This document shows positions 37,601 through 48,229 of a stretch of DNA of 64,000 bases, in pieces. The notes under the pieces are model-generated. The model was given only the letters and a program-made list of their open reading frames with translations. It made no database searches and was not told where the DNA came from. The stretch comes from Anisus vortex (taxonomy: Eukaryota; Mollusca; Gastropoda; Planorbidae): the NCBI GenBank assembly GCA_949126835.1, contig OX421498.1:1122501-1186500 (forward strand), in the 5' to 3' direction. The position numbers and the translations under genes are program-made. The first letter of the stretch is position 1. Each line of letters begins with the position of its first letter.

Positions 37601-39886
37601 TATCTGTCTCGCAAGACAATAATGGATGCGCCCTTGGTTGCTAATAAAACTTTTAAACAAAGCAGTTATTAGGTTAACATATTACGAACATTAGTTAAAC
37701 AATGCAGATGACAGGTTAAATATATGGCTAATATTATATTTTAAACACGACTATATTTTCTATATAGTTGTATTACCTAAAAATGGCTCATTACATATAA
37801 AGCAATAGTATATGTACTGCTATATTACATTGATGACTATAGGGACATACTACTTTTTCGGCTATTTTAGCTATAGGGCTAAATTACCTATAAGTCCAAA
37901 TCGCCAATACGGCTAAATTACACATAACGCGAAATTGCCAATATGGCTAAATTACTCTTTGGCTATATCACATACAATGGTAAATTTCCCAAGTGACTAT
38001 ATCACTGTATTGCTAAATTGTCTATAGGGCTGCATTATCTATAAATACAACAGCACCTTCAGTAAATCTACTACACATAGTTCTATCTTCACTAGGTACT
38101 CAAAAAGAAGATTGTTTAAAAAAATGCTTAGTTATATCTTTACTTTCTTCGTCGTTAAAACCAAATCGTAATACTTAGCAATAGAACAGTCAATGCTAGA
38201 TTTCTTTACAACTTACCAGTATAGCAGCCTGCGACTTCTGTTATCTCTCTTGCAGGGTCAACCTGAAGATTGCAAGGAGTTCCCTGTTCTACATCATCAC
38301 TGTCATATCACCCATGCTGTTGACGTCACTGATGACGTCATTCGTCTTCCTCATTCCCCCAGACTCGGGAGAGAAGGTGTCTTTCCTGGTGTCCATATTT
38401 GTTTCCAACGCCGTGTTTCTCAATTTCATAGCGTAAGTCTTTCGGTTTAGGGGGGCGTAGGGCTTATCTTTTAGGTAGCAAACCACAGGTAGGCTGCACA
38501 ATGAGCAATTCATGTGTAAACGTTGCCTTAAATATAAACTTATATTAACCAAAGAATTCTTGTTTAAAGACCTAATGTTAGATCATCCAATATGGAGTTT
38601 TCTTTACAATAACATTTAGACTATGTCATTTTAACCCTCACAGTCCCGGGCGCGTATATAGCGGAACTGAAAGCAGCATAGATAGAAGTAGGTCGGTACG
38701 GGAAGGGTTAAAAGATTTAGTTTTCCCGTTGGTTAATCAAATGTGTGATTCAATACGAAACATAATTTTATATCCTTTACAGTTCGCTCATCTTTCTTAT
38801 CTTATATGTCGAAGACGCTGCTTCTAATCAAAAGATGGATTCGTCCTACACTCATCCGTATTCATGGTTGGAGTCTAGTATTGCATTTTGATTAGTGTTT
38901 TAAATGATGTAAAGTTACTGGCTTGTTCAGGCAAGCCATTCCATGTTTGGATGCCAATCGGGAAGAATTAGTAGCTACTTAAATGCATTGTTTCTTGCAA
39001 ATGGAATAAGAAAAGTGTTTTCATCTTTATGTCAATAGATTGTTGTTGTGTTGTATATCTAGGTTTTGTCATAATGCCTTATATATTATTACTACTTTAC
39101 TCTTTGACCTTCTGTCCTCTAGTGTTTCTAGATTTAGTGATTTAACTATTGGTGTTACTCTTGTTAGTTGTGAATATTTGCTAGTAATGAACCTTGCAGC
39201 TCTTGTCTAAATTTGTTATAGTTTTCTTAATGTTTTCTGTAGTTTAATTAAATTATTTTTCTAATTTTATGATTGTGTGTTTTGCTAAATGTTTCTTTTC
39301 TTTTTCCCTTTCTTGTAACTTGAACAGCGGCACAATGCCTCGCAGTATGACAGTTCTAAACATCCCACGGCTCACCTTGTTTCTCATTGGGGTGATGGTG
39401 GAGAGTTTCTTCGCCCTCCTGGCCACCATGTTTGTTATCAGCAGATACAGGACAGAGCAGAAGGACAAAGCCAAGAAGTACGAGGACGTCCTCTTCCAAC
39501 AGATGGCCGAAATGCTGAAACCTGCGCCAAGGACAGACAACCCCGAGCAGACCAAGCCTGAAAAAGAGGCCTTCCCTGCAAACAGAAAGGATAATTTTCC
39601 GGCTACAAATTTCAGCACCGGATCCAGTAAGGTCAACGCCCAGGAAGCCATGTTCTTCCTCATGCAAAGAACGCAGCTGAGTGCGAAACGGCTGAAGAAG
39701 TTTATTGCTAAGCACTATGGGAAAAAGATATTCCTGAGGCGTTCCTGTTGTATAAGAGCCAGACACTGGGACATTATCTTCTTTGTCATCTTCACGATCA
39801 CTAGCATTCCTTTCTATATTGCGCTTATATTTCTACCTATTCCAACCGACCCGTCCTGGTCGAGACTATTTAATACTTCAGAGTAG
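31606..39886 (+). CDS. Channel gene C: Cys-loop ligand-gated ion channel subunit, non-alpha type
   Basis: Six coding exons: 31606-31803, 36029-36162, 36475-36649, 37190-37362, 38256-38432, 39328-39886, giving 471 residues. An in-frame ATG at 31573 would add 11 residues; the inner ATG starts a typical signal peptide and matches gene A in length. Cys-loop C157-x13-C171 (IYPFDSQQC); M1 after ARSSLFYII; GEK then M2; M3 (LTLFLIGVMVESFFALLATM); a cytoplasmic loop of about 130 residues; M4 (WDIIFFVIFTITS). Loop C (NMTTSSYRPGKDELQ) lacks vicinal cysteines, loop A is VTNSAD with no Tyr, and the loop-B Trp is missing. C48 and C182 form the family-specific extra pair. Intron 1 is almost filled by a 3.9-kb array of a 24-bp unit. 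Intron 3 carries LINE fragments and intron 5 a 73-bp MITE. Confidence 0.92.
32080..36013. repeat. Minisatellite, 24-bp unit, about 160 copies, gene C intron 1
   Basis: The main unit is AACCAATAGAATCTATATTA plus AATT. Variants ATAATCT, ATGTTAAA and others occur in recurring orders, so there is a higher-order structure of several units. The first 500 bases are the most diverged. The array ends about 15 bases before the exon 2 acceptor. Confidence 0.97.
36732..37015 (+). mobile_element. LINE reverse transcriptase C-terminal fragments, gene C intron 3
   Basis: 36732-36863 translates to a stretch with LLRRLHWPPVKARIEYKVA, the typical thumb-end motif of non-LTR reverse transcriptases. 36870-37015 is a copy of LINE family 1 (AACAACCTGTTGCAATACTG, TACTCTTTCTTCTCGAGTGG). 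Both are decayed. Confidence 0.75.
37780..38050. repeat. Degenerate GGCTAAATTAC-type repeat, gene C intron 4
   Basis: The words GGCTAAATTAC, GCCAATA and ATATCACATA recur at irregular spacing of about 18-30 bases. Confidence 0.6.
38635..38707. mobile_element. 73-bp piggyBac-like MITE, gene C intron 5
   Basis: It begins CCCT, ends AGGG and is flanked on both sides by TTAA, as expected of piggyBac-type insertion. The interior GGCGCGTATATAGCGG and GTAGGTCGGTACGGGAAGGG is shared almost base for base with 51644-51717. Confidence 0.8.
38712..39250. other. Rest of gene C intron 5
   Basis: Unassigned intron sequence with a possible old repeat near 38900-39010 (TGTTCAGGCAAGCCATTCCA). No gene seen. 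Confidence 0.4.
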
Positions 39887-41303
39887 AATCATTATAGAAA
39901 CCATTATAATGAGTAGGTTCTTATGTTTTAGAAAAAGGGATGTAGAACGGAGCTGATTCAAAAATTTTACCGAGACATCCTAAACTAGTAATATTTGGCT
40001 TTTGTTTACGATTTTCCTTTTTTTTTCCTTTTGACGCAATTTTAAATCCACCTCATTTCCTTTTCATGCTTTAAACATATCCGATTGGTTCAGATCTTTT
40101 ATGATTTCGGCGGACCGACCGTGGTCTGAAACGGTTTCGTTCTACAAGTCGCAGTTGCGGTGGCGTTTGTTCTATGGGGCGTTCGTTCTACAAGGCGTTC
40201 GTTCCATTGGGCGTTCGCTCTACGATACATTCGTTCTACGGGGCGTTAATTCTACGGGGCGTTCGCTCTACGGGACGTTCGTTCTACGGAGCGTTAGTTG
40301 TACGCGGCGTTCTATGGTACTTTCGATCTACGGGCGTTCGTTCTAAGAGGCGTTCGTTTTACGATACATTTCTCCTAAGAAGCGCTCGTTCAACGTTGCG
40401 TACATTGTACGTTTCGTTCGTTCTAAGGAGCAACCACTGTTCTAGTCAACAAATTATTTAGTTTGAGCTTGAGGGCGAGAGCAAGGTTTTTGTATTGCAT
40501 TGAAACTTGAAACATTATATTATTACCTCTTGCTTATAAAATTCTCTGCTCTACAGACCTTTACTCTATTGTTAAAAATTAACTTTTATATCGACCTAGT
40601 CGTATAGCGTTACATCTTTAAAGATCGATCTATCCTTATTGAATGTCGTTGTTTTTATTTCAATGTTATTCCATGTTTTTTATTGATAACGTTTCATTTG
40701 CACCATTAGCTATTTCGTCAGGCCTTAAGTTCAACCGCTCGTTTTTTTATTACATGACATTATTGATTTCATGTCTCTTTTAGCGAGCCCATGAGCGAGG
40801 GTAAAAAACTAAATCAAAACATTAAAAAAAACAAGTAAAACTAAAAGAAACTGATTCATTGTGTGTTGTTGTTGTTACTATAGCCTATTTGGTTTTTTCT
40901 TTCAAGTCCAACATTTTGTTTACCAGTTACATCTTTAGGAATATTACATGATTATTTGTATTTATATTTATTTATTTACCAATGTTACTGTTTACATAAT
41001 TATTTGTATTTATATTGATTTAATTGTTAATAATACTGATTGTTTGTATCGACGTTTTAAAAAGCGAATAGTTGACGAAGAACTTTGAAGCCTCTCAACT
41101 TTATTACATTAAATGTAACAATTAAAAAATATATTATATCTTATGTATTTTTTTATAAATATATGTTATAAATTTTGGATAAGGTTTTAAATGGTGTTTT
41201 TTTCCCCTATTTGATCACGCAACTTATTTCTGAGCAGATGTCATTGGGTAAGAGAGTAATATATATATATATATATATATATAAGATAATATATGCAATA
41301 TAT

Positions 41304-41330
<27 letters not shown>
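39887..41330. other. Intergenic region downstream of gene C
   Basis: The 3' UTR of gene C starts here; no clear poly(A) signal was assigned. 40140-40440 is a separate degenerate repeat, and 41260-41345 is AT-rich (TA)n and (AAT)n simple sequence. Confidence 0.5.
40140..40440. repeat. Degenerate GGCGTTCGTTCTAC repeat
   Basis: GGCGTTCGTTCTACGG and close variants recur about 15-18 times at 15-24 base spacing, with higher GC than the surroundings. Confidence 0.85.
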
Positions 41331-41339
<9 letters not shown>

Positions 41340-41350
<11 letters not shown>

Positions 41351-42035
41351 GTTTGTATAGTGCATATCCCGTTGATGACAGTTCTATGCTCTGACGACAG
41401 TTACAGCATACAGACAACGAACAACAGACGAAAATGTATATATGTATGCGCAAATAATGCTAACGAAATAGGTAAGTCTTCAGTCGGCTCCTGAAGGTGT
41501 CAAAACAAGGGCTCTGGCGATTCCAGGCGGACGGTCCCGCGTAGGAGAATGTACGTTGGCCAGCGGACACTAGCAGAGTAAGCTGCTCAAGGGCAGAGAC
41601 GAGACCTCTGTCTGAGGCGTTCTGGAGGTCAGTGATGATCCGCAGAAGGGCTGTCTCTGTGCAGTGATGATGGCAATACGCCGACAGGTGCGCGGGCATT
41701 AACGAGTGCAGAGAAAGGTGGGCATTTAACTGCTCCAGGATAACACGCCCCAGGATATTGGAAAGGACGGGTAGGTTGGATACTGAGCACTGGGCAGTAA
41801 TTCTTGCACTCATTTACGTCGAGTTCGGGCTTATTTAAGAGTGGGCGGACAATGGCGGATTTGAAGCAGTCCTGGACCACGCCCGTGGATAGAGAGGTGT
41901 TAATAATATCTGTGATGAACGGCAGAAGCCTGTCCAAGCACTTGGCAAACAGGAAGCCGGACAGAGGGTCAATCTCGCAGGTCTTAATGGGGGTCCTTGT
42001 GATGATGCGCTTGACAAGGTCAATGGTTACACCCT
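41340..42035 (-). pseudogene. LINE reverse transcriptase fragment, frameshifted
   Basis: On the minus strand, pieces in several frames give a non-LTR reverse transcriptase: LDRLLPFITDIINTSLSTG, FKSAIVRPLLNKPELDVNEC, then LPVLSNILGRVILEQLNAHL and TETALLRIITDL. A jump to the C-terminal end follows (FSYAGPSAWN, FRSRLKTYLF). The catalytic middle is deleted and frames are broken. The 3' end at 41340 is an (ATT)n tail. A second 3' fragment of the same element lies at 61197-61465. Confidence 0.85.
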
Positions 42036-42121
42036 CCGGATTCGGAAATACATCCTAGCCTCCACCAGAATTCGAACCGAGGACCTTTGGTACGCAAGCC
42101 AAAGGCGCTGCCACCATCATA
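42036..42121 (-). mobile_element. tRNA-derived SINE head fragment
   Basis: CCACCAGAATTCGAACCGAG and GGCGCTGCCACCATCAT form the reversed tRNA-like head only, directly next to the LINE fragment. Confidence 0.65.
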
Positions 42122-42439
42122 CAAAACACATATTTATGAGAAAGCCAACTAGCGAAGTGAAAGCGATCCAATAAACAATAAAATATTTCTTTCTTTCAGG
42201 GTTAGGTGAACTCTAACTTAAAGTGCGACCAGATTGAGAATGCATTAAATTCAGAATTTTGACACTGCAACAGGAAGGAACCAATAAAAAAGAACCTATA
42301 ATCACAAGATGCATCACGTGACAGCGATATGATTTATATATATAGGGATCTTTTATAGGCCTAGTGTTTTTTCAATTTGAATAAAATATTTTAAGTCAAG
42401 ATAGGCCCTATACTTGTAAGTAAATGTAAGTATATAATG

Positions 42440-42656
42440 CAGGTATGGTGGTCAGTTTGCCGGGCACACAGATTGAGTTCAAGGGGTTTTGACGAGGGTG
42501 TCACACTAGGTCTACCCCTCTCTGATTTGTATCTGCTTGGGCAAGAGTAAAGACGTCTGAGCATCGCGACGGCCACACAATCTTCTTGTATGCTGTAGCC
42601 AAGAAAGATTGTGAAGCCGGCTTCTCTACAGATCAAATACGTCAAACGGGGAAATA
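42440..42656 (+). mobile_element. tRNA-derived SINE, diverged
   Basis: Weak head, then GAGTAAAGACGTCTGAGCAT, CGGCCACACAATC and the CAAACGGG tail. Confidence 0.6.
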
Positions 42657-42882
42657 TTAGGCTACTTTAAAAAAAAAATGTACAACTATTTTATTATTGG
42701 AAAGCATAAAGACCTTGAATAGAATGAAATGATTTGTAAGAATAAATAAGTTCTATTTAGGAAAATTTTCAGCTAAAGCTATTTCAATTTCATCTCAAAC
42801 TTGTTAAAGTTAAAATTTAAGCAATACGGTGTATATTTAATATAATTCGAACCAGCACAGAAGTGACATAGTCGATCATAGT
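42657..42882. other. Non-coding AT-rich stretch
   Basis: Nothing recognised. Confidence 0.4.
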
Positions 42883-43080
42883 AAAGTATCCCGTCGGACC
42901 AAATTAATCATAGGGCTGGCGAAGCTGCATTCACCCGTTTCAGTGGCCGCGGAATACTAGGGGATGTGTTGCCAGCACAATGCCCAACCGCCTATATGGG
43001 TTAGATTCAAGGACACCCTCGAGTCCATGAAAAAAAATCCTAGCCTTCACAAAGACTCGAACCCAGTGCCGCGCGGCCAC
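42883..43080 (-). mobile_element. tRNA-derived SINE, nearly full-length, just upstream of gene D
   Basis: GTATCCCGTCGGACCAAATT tail first, then the body, then the reversed B box AAGACTCGAACCCAG. It ends about 130 bases before the gene D start codon. Confidence 0.8.
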
Positions 43081-43211
43081 TGTTACCGTTAACTTAACAT
43101 AAACTAGTCCGACCATTTATGAGATGAACATTTTGTTATGTAATTTGAATATTTGTATCTCCAGTAGTGAAAGACATACTTTGCATTCATCGGCTAAAAG
43201 ACTTGCCAAAA

Positions 43212-43542
43212 ATGACTACAAGACTAATTGTTACATTTCTTAAAGCTGCCTGTCTTATAACTGTTTGTTTTGGTGAGTTTGAGACAAACTAAAGCTTATT
43301 AATTAATTTATTTAATTGTATGTGTGGTTTGAGTATATATCAGCAAGAACTGATGTACGTATGCTAATAGTTCAAAGCTAGCTTGTTTGTAAGTTTCATA
43401 TGTTTTAGTGGCCCCAGTGTCGGACAAGTTGGCCTCTAGTAAGATAAATAAATAAGTGGCCTAATAAACCGAAACAGGAACAGCAATGCGTTCAATAGAT
43501 TCTCACATCAAACCGTAAACATGATTAAAATCTATTTTTGCC

Positions 43543-43634
<92 letters not shown>

Positions 43635-46460
43635 CCACTATATATGTTCTAACGAAATAATCATTACTGGTGGGAAAGAGATGAAAAATAGAGAAGAAAA
43701 TACTACAATAACATATTAATGTTAATTCATATTTGTTACACTGAGAAAAAAAAGTACCGATTACTAAAATTAATGCATGCTTAAATAATTTTTTTAAATA
43801 TCTTTGGCTAGACTCCCGTCGTATAAATATTGGATGTTAAATAACTTGCTTTCGGATGTTAACGAAAAAAACTTCATCCCCCCCAAAAACAGAACAGTTT
43901 ATAATTTACAAGTAAAAAAAAAAGAAAAATCAGATGTAGGGGAAATGACTGCAATAAAGTATATAAACTTAGGTAAACTGAATTATCTACCTTTACGTTT
44001 TATACCTTAGAAAGCTTTCGTAAAAGCATATCCGGATTTTTTAAATCGTTAAGACTTGATCTATTAAAAAAATATTTGATGCTATAACCAAAAACCGCTG
44101 TTGCCCTTTGTGAACCTGATGGTTATATAGTTAAATTAAAAATACCCCCTTTTTTATAATATTGTCCAGCAAGTGTGTTGAATAACGATTTTAAAATGCC
44201 TAACACAAATCGTAATTTAAAAAACACTCATAAAAACCAATGTTTTATTTTTTAAGGATTGCGGTTGATGTAAATTTGATCAAATTGTGTTGTCATCGGA
44301 AAATTTTGTTGTCGATGAAGTGGAAGTTGCAAACCAGACAGCAATACCAACACATATTGTGTGAACATATTGTGTGAACATATTGTGTGAACATATTGTG
44401 TGAACATATTGTGTGAACATATTGTGTGAACATATTGTGTGAACATATTGTGTGAACATATTGTGTGAACATATTGTGTGAACATATTGTGTGAACATAT
44501 TGTGTGAACATATTGTGTGAACATATTGTGTGAACATATTGTGTGAACATATTGTGTGAACATATTGTGTGAACATATTGTGTGAACATATTGTGTGAAC
44601 ATATTGTGTGAACATATTGTGTGAACATATTGTGTTCGTAAACATATTTTTTATTACGTATTTCCCTTATTATTCTGTTGTTTTTTTCCCTTTCTTCCCA
44701 GCTTCTGAGTTGTCCTTTGTAGTCAGCCCACAGGATGGTAAAACAGAGTTGTATCCGTTACAGCTGAACTGTTCCGTCAAGGTAAGACATTAAAATATAT
44801 AATCTATCTTTATTGAATAAATAAAGATGATAATGGATGGAGGATGCGCACCAATAGAGAGGTCTACGGGCTATATGAAGACCTTACTATTGTGGTTGGG
44901 GTAAAGAAGGGCAGACTACGCTGGGCGGACCACCTGGAACGAATGCCAAACAGCAGAGGAGCGAAAGTGATATATGCTCAGAACCCCAGAAAACGACCTA
45001 AATGCAGACCCAGACTGAGATGGTAGGACGATGTCGAGATGGATCTGCGACAGATCGGGGTACAGGCCTGGAAAAAGAAAACAGCAGATAGGTCTGAGTG
45101 GAAAGAGGTGGTGGGCCAGGCCATAGCCAACCATGGGCTGTAGCGCCACAGATGATGATGATGAAATGAAGTGCATACGGGTACTAGATAAATATATATA
45201 TGTTGATGAAAGATGGTTCAAACAAAGTTCATTGTAGATGAACATATGTGAGGCAGACAATGTCCTTGTTCACTGACAAGAAAAAGGTTTTTCTTTTGAG
45301 GATAAACTTTTTTTGTGCAATATATTTATGTATTTATTTATTTGTTTATTATTCTAGAGAGCTGAATTCTCCCCAACAGCAATGCAAATTCTGAAAGGTA
45401 AAATCGTAAAAGTTTTTGTCAATGTACTTACTAGCATTTTACAAATTTTATTTACATAATTTTCATTAGGTACACGTACAAATTATAATAAAGAATGTTA
45501 CAAGAAAGTATGTTACATGTTACTGACAAAGTATCTTATACTTATAGATCATATTTATCACGTTGAGTTGAAGGCTGGTCATGTAACAGTTCAATTAGTT
45601 ATTTGAAGAAAATATTAGACATTTGATTGAAGGGTTTCACTTACTTGTTGTTTTCTTAATTTAGAGTGAGTTCCCCTTATCAGTAATGGCCTCGAGGGCC
45701 TTGCTCACCATTTACAAAAACGTGATTTAATTTCAGTTTTCCCCCAGTGGGTCACCCAGGGGGTCACAAGAATTGTGTTGCAATTCATACACTTAAGGGC
45801 AAAGAGTAAAGTAGTAAAAAAATACATAAAGCATTAAACTTAAATTTAGGAATACAACACAATAACAGCCTGTTGCAATACTCAGATAAACATAATGACA
45901 AAATCAATTTCCTTATACCTTATGCGAGACCAGATGCATATAGGTACTCTTTCTTCCTGAGTGGCACTCGGGCATGGAATGGGTTGAGATGAGCAAACCA
46001 TGAAAGCCAGTAACTTACCATCATTTAAAACACTAAGAAAAATGCAAGACTCGGATCACGGATGAGTGTAGGTCGCAATAATCATTTTTATAGAAGGAGC
46101 GTCTGTAATATATAAGTCGAAAATTCAAATAAACATAACACAATTTTATTTGAACTTATAGATACATATTATATACGTAATAAAGTAAAAGTATTGCCTT
46201 TAAACTATGGTAGTCCATAGTGCTAGTAAAGAAAGTTTCTTACATAGGGATTGTATGGCCAGCACGATGTTCAGTCGTCTTTACATTCCCAACTAAAACG
46301 CGGTGCAACCAGAGCTGCATAGACTAAGATAAGATAAGATAAGATAAGATAAGATAAGATTACTTTAATGATCCAAACAAATTATGGAAATTTGACTTGC
46401 TTACAAAAATTCCGTCTTTCAGTATATTTAAAACAAAATAAAACAACCATTTGTACTCAA

Positions 46461-46491
<31 letters not shown>

Positions 46492-47426
46492 TGGTACATA
46501 ATAAACCTGTAATATCTATTTCAGATGATTCAGGAACCTGGACTGTCATCGCTGGACTGAATGACCCGGACACAACTGAGGTCAAGTACAGCATTCAAAA
46601 CTTAGACGTTGAAGGACGTCTATCCAATCAGACCTTGTCTAGGCTCACGGCAACATGGAAAAGGCCCACACTTTCACAAAATGGACAGTATATCTGCTGG
46701 GCGCGCGAGCGAACCTCGAACGAGATGGTCCAGACCACGCTCAATGTCTCTTTGGAGTCGCCATCGTTTCAAGATCTGTTAGAGTTTTCCAGAAAACAGG
46801 CTTCCGTGGTGCAAGAACAAGGCGCACTGCTGGTTAATCTTTATGGTCTCTTGAAGGAGCAACAGGAAACGATTAGGAATACTTCCAATGAATTGTCTAA
46901 TGCTAGGGCCGAATTAACTAACATTCGGCCTGGAGCTCTGGAATCTTCTTTTCAAGATCTTCTGATCGCTTCCAATGAACAGAAATCTCGGATAGAGAAG
47001 CAAGAGGCTGCATTAAGAAATATAAGTGAAGTATTGAACTATCAGGACAATAATTTAAACTATACGCGTAATGAGATTGTTGGTGTTAAAGCCGATTTGG
47101 ATCAACTGCAGCCTAGAGTTCAGGAAGGGAAAGTGTACTGCGGTTCTTATAGAAATTACAGCTCTGTGCGTCCTTTCTGGAAAATGATGTCCTGTGGACC
47201 ATATCTAGAGAAGGTAGTCACTGTGGTCTTCCGCCAGCCATATCCTCGTCCACCATTCGTCACGCTTCAGCTGAGCGGAATAGGTACGAACCAGGTGGGC
47301 AACGGCACTAAGATCATCTTCAATAAAAGGGACGTCACCACCACTGGGTTTCGAGTTGTATGCAGGACTTGGTGTGGGTCACAGATTAATTATCTCACCT
47401 TAAACTGGCAAGCTAAGAATAATTAA
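43212..47426 (+). CDS. Gene D: secreted Ig-domain, coiled-coil and H-type lectin protein
   Basis: Four exons: 43212-43272, 44702-44781, 45358-45397, 46525-47426 (phases 1,0,1), giving 360 residues. Exon 1 encodes a signal peptide (MTTRLIVTFLKAACLITVCF). An Ig-like domain follows (about 22-135) with the cysteine pair C44 and C118 (LNCSV, YICWAR). Residues about 140-258 are a heptad-like, Glu/Gln/Leu/Asn-rich coiled coil with an internal duplication (SFQDLL at 141 and 202). The C-terminal part (about 290-358) has the H-type lectin pattern: VVFRQPYPRPPFVTLQL, then DVTTTGFRVV, TW and LNWQA. Family knowledge: H-type lectins are gastropod GalNAc-type lectins that trimerise, and Ig plus coiled coil plus lectin is the plan of snail FREPs, so a humoral recognition role is likely. 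The specificity is inference. ATTAAA at 47511 may be the poly(A) signal. Intron 1 holds a 13-bp array. Confidence 0.9.
43552..43634. repeat. (TC)n microsatellite, gene D intron 1
   Basis: About 80 bases of TCTCTC with a few interruptions (TCTTTC, TCAC). Confidence 0.97.
44353..44636. repeat. Minisatellite, 13-bp unit, about 21 copies, gene D intron 1
   Basis: Perfect copies of GAACATATTGTGT end about 65 bases before the exon 2 acceptor. There is no stop in any minus-strand frame, which creates three spurious open frames. Confidence 0.97.
44826..45162 (+). pseudogene. LINE reverse transcriptase C-terminal fragment, gene D intron 2
   Basis: The frame gives TNREVYGLYEDLTIVVGVKK, then GRLRWADHLERMPNSRGAK and RPKCRPRLRW before a stop, a form common at the C-terminus of non-LTR reverse transcriptases. 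It ends in CCACAGATGATGATGATG, the 3' tail. Confidence 0.85.
45840..46120 (+). mobile_element. LINE family 1 3' end, gene D intron 3
   Basis: Longest copy of the family also seen at 4.66 and 36.87 kb: AACAGCCTGTTGCAATACTC, TACTCTTTCTTCCTGAGTGG, GGCATGGAATGGGTTGAG and the end GTAGGTCGCAATAATC. Confidence 0.65.
46224..46500. repeat. SINE fragment followed by simple repeats, gene D intron 3
   Basis: 46224-46327 is a reversed SINE body (GGGATTGTATGGCCAGCACG). It is followed by (AAGAT)n at 46323-46360 and (CA)n at 46459-46490, close to the exon 4 acceptor. Confidence 0.75.
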
Positions 47427-47664
47427 TGTAATAGATCCAATGACTTTTGTCCTTTTCCAAAGATCCGCATTACGTTTTAAAGCCAAAATTTCAATGTATG
47501 AGACACACTTATTAAAGAAAAAATACATTTTGAATAATTTAGTCTGTTATATTCTTTTAAATAAGTTTGGTATTTTGATTTTTTATATTATTTTGAAATT
47601 CATAAACTAGGAACAGAAGGTAGGAAGATATAGAAGTGCCACTATATTTTTAGAAAATACTAGC

Positions 47665-48130
47665 TCAATTCCCCGGCGTTACCCGGGGAAAATATTCATT
47701 AAATATAATTTATTATTCACTGAAAATATTTAGTAAAGTAAGTCAAAATAAATATTATTGTAATCGCGTAAAAAATTGGCATATCTTCTTATTTAACAAA
47801 AAGTTTGGATTATCCCTGGCTGAGAAACGAACACCGGTCTAACGCATACATCTAAAATCTAATTATTAGATTAGATTTGCTGAAAACATTTAGGAAAGCT
47901 GAAACTGTGTACATTTTAAAGAAAGTAATATTAAATAGAACGGACATTTTAAACAAGTAGAAAAAAAAGTTATCAGTGGGGAATTGAACCAGGGTCGACC
48001 GCATGGCAGTCGGATACGTTAAACACTCAGCAGGAAGGGAGATTGCAAAAAGTAAAATATGAGACAATAATGTAACGTTTTTTAAAATGAAACAATGTCG
48101 ATCGGAATCCACACACACAGTCTATTTTAT
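47665..48130 (+). mobile_element. Dispersed composite repeat with tRNA-like core (copy 4)
   Basis: Starts TAGCTCAATTCCCCGGCGTT with the palindrome-like CCCCGGCGTTACCCGGGG, passes GGCTGAGAAACGAACACCGG and contains the reversed core GAATTGAACCAGGGTCGACC. It ends CACACACACAGTC, as does copy 2. Confidence 0.65.
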
Positions 48131-48229
48131 ATATGTAGATACTAAAATCCACGCGATGAGGACCTTAGGTATATATATGCACATTCTGGTGTCACTGCAA
48201 AGAATTGGTCCTTTCTCATTAGACTCAGC

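Noticed and set aside
38289..38552. Minus-strand frame over gene C exon 5
   Set aside because: Antisense shadow of the M1-M2 exon, whose plus-strand translation matches genes A and B.
44353..44636. CRISPR-like regular array
   Set aside because: Units are contiguous with no spacers, and the genome is eukaryotic. The same holds for all other arrays here.
44252..44645. Three overlapping minus-strand frames of MFTQYVHTICSHN repeats
   Set aside because: A 13-bp stop-free unit read in three frames, inside gene D intron 1.
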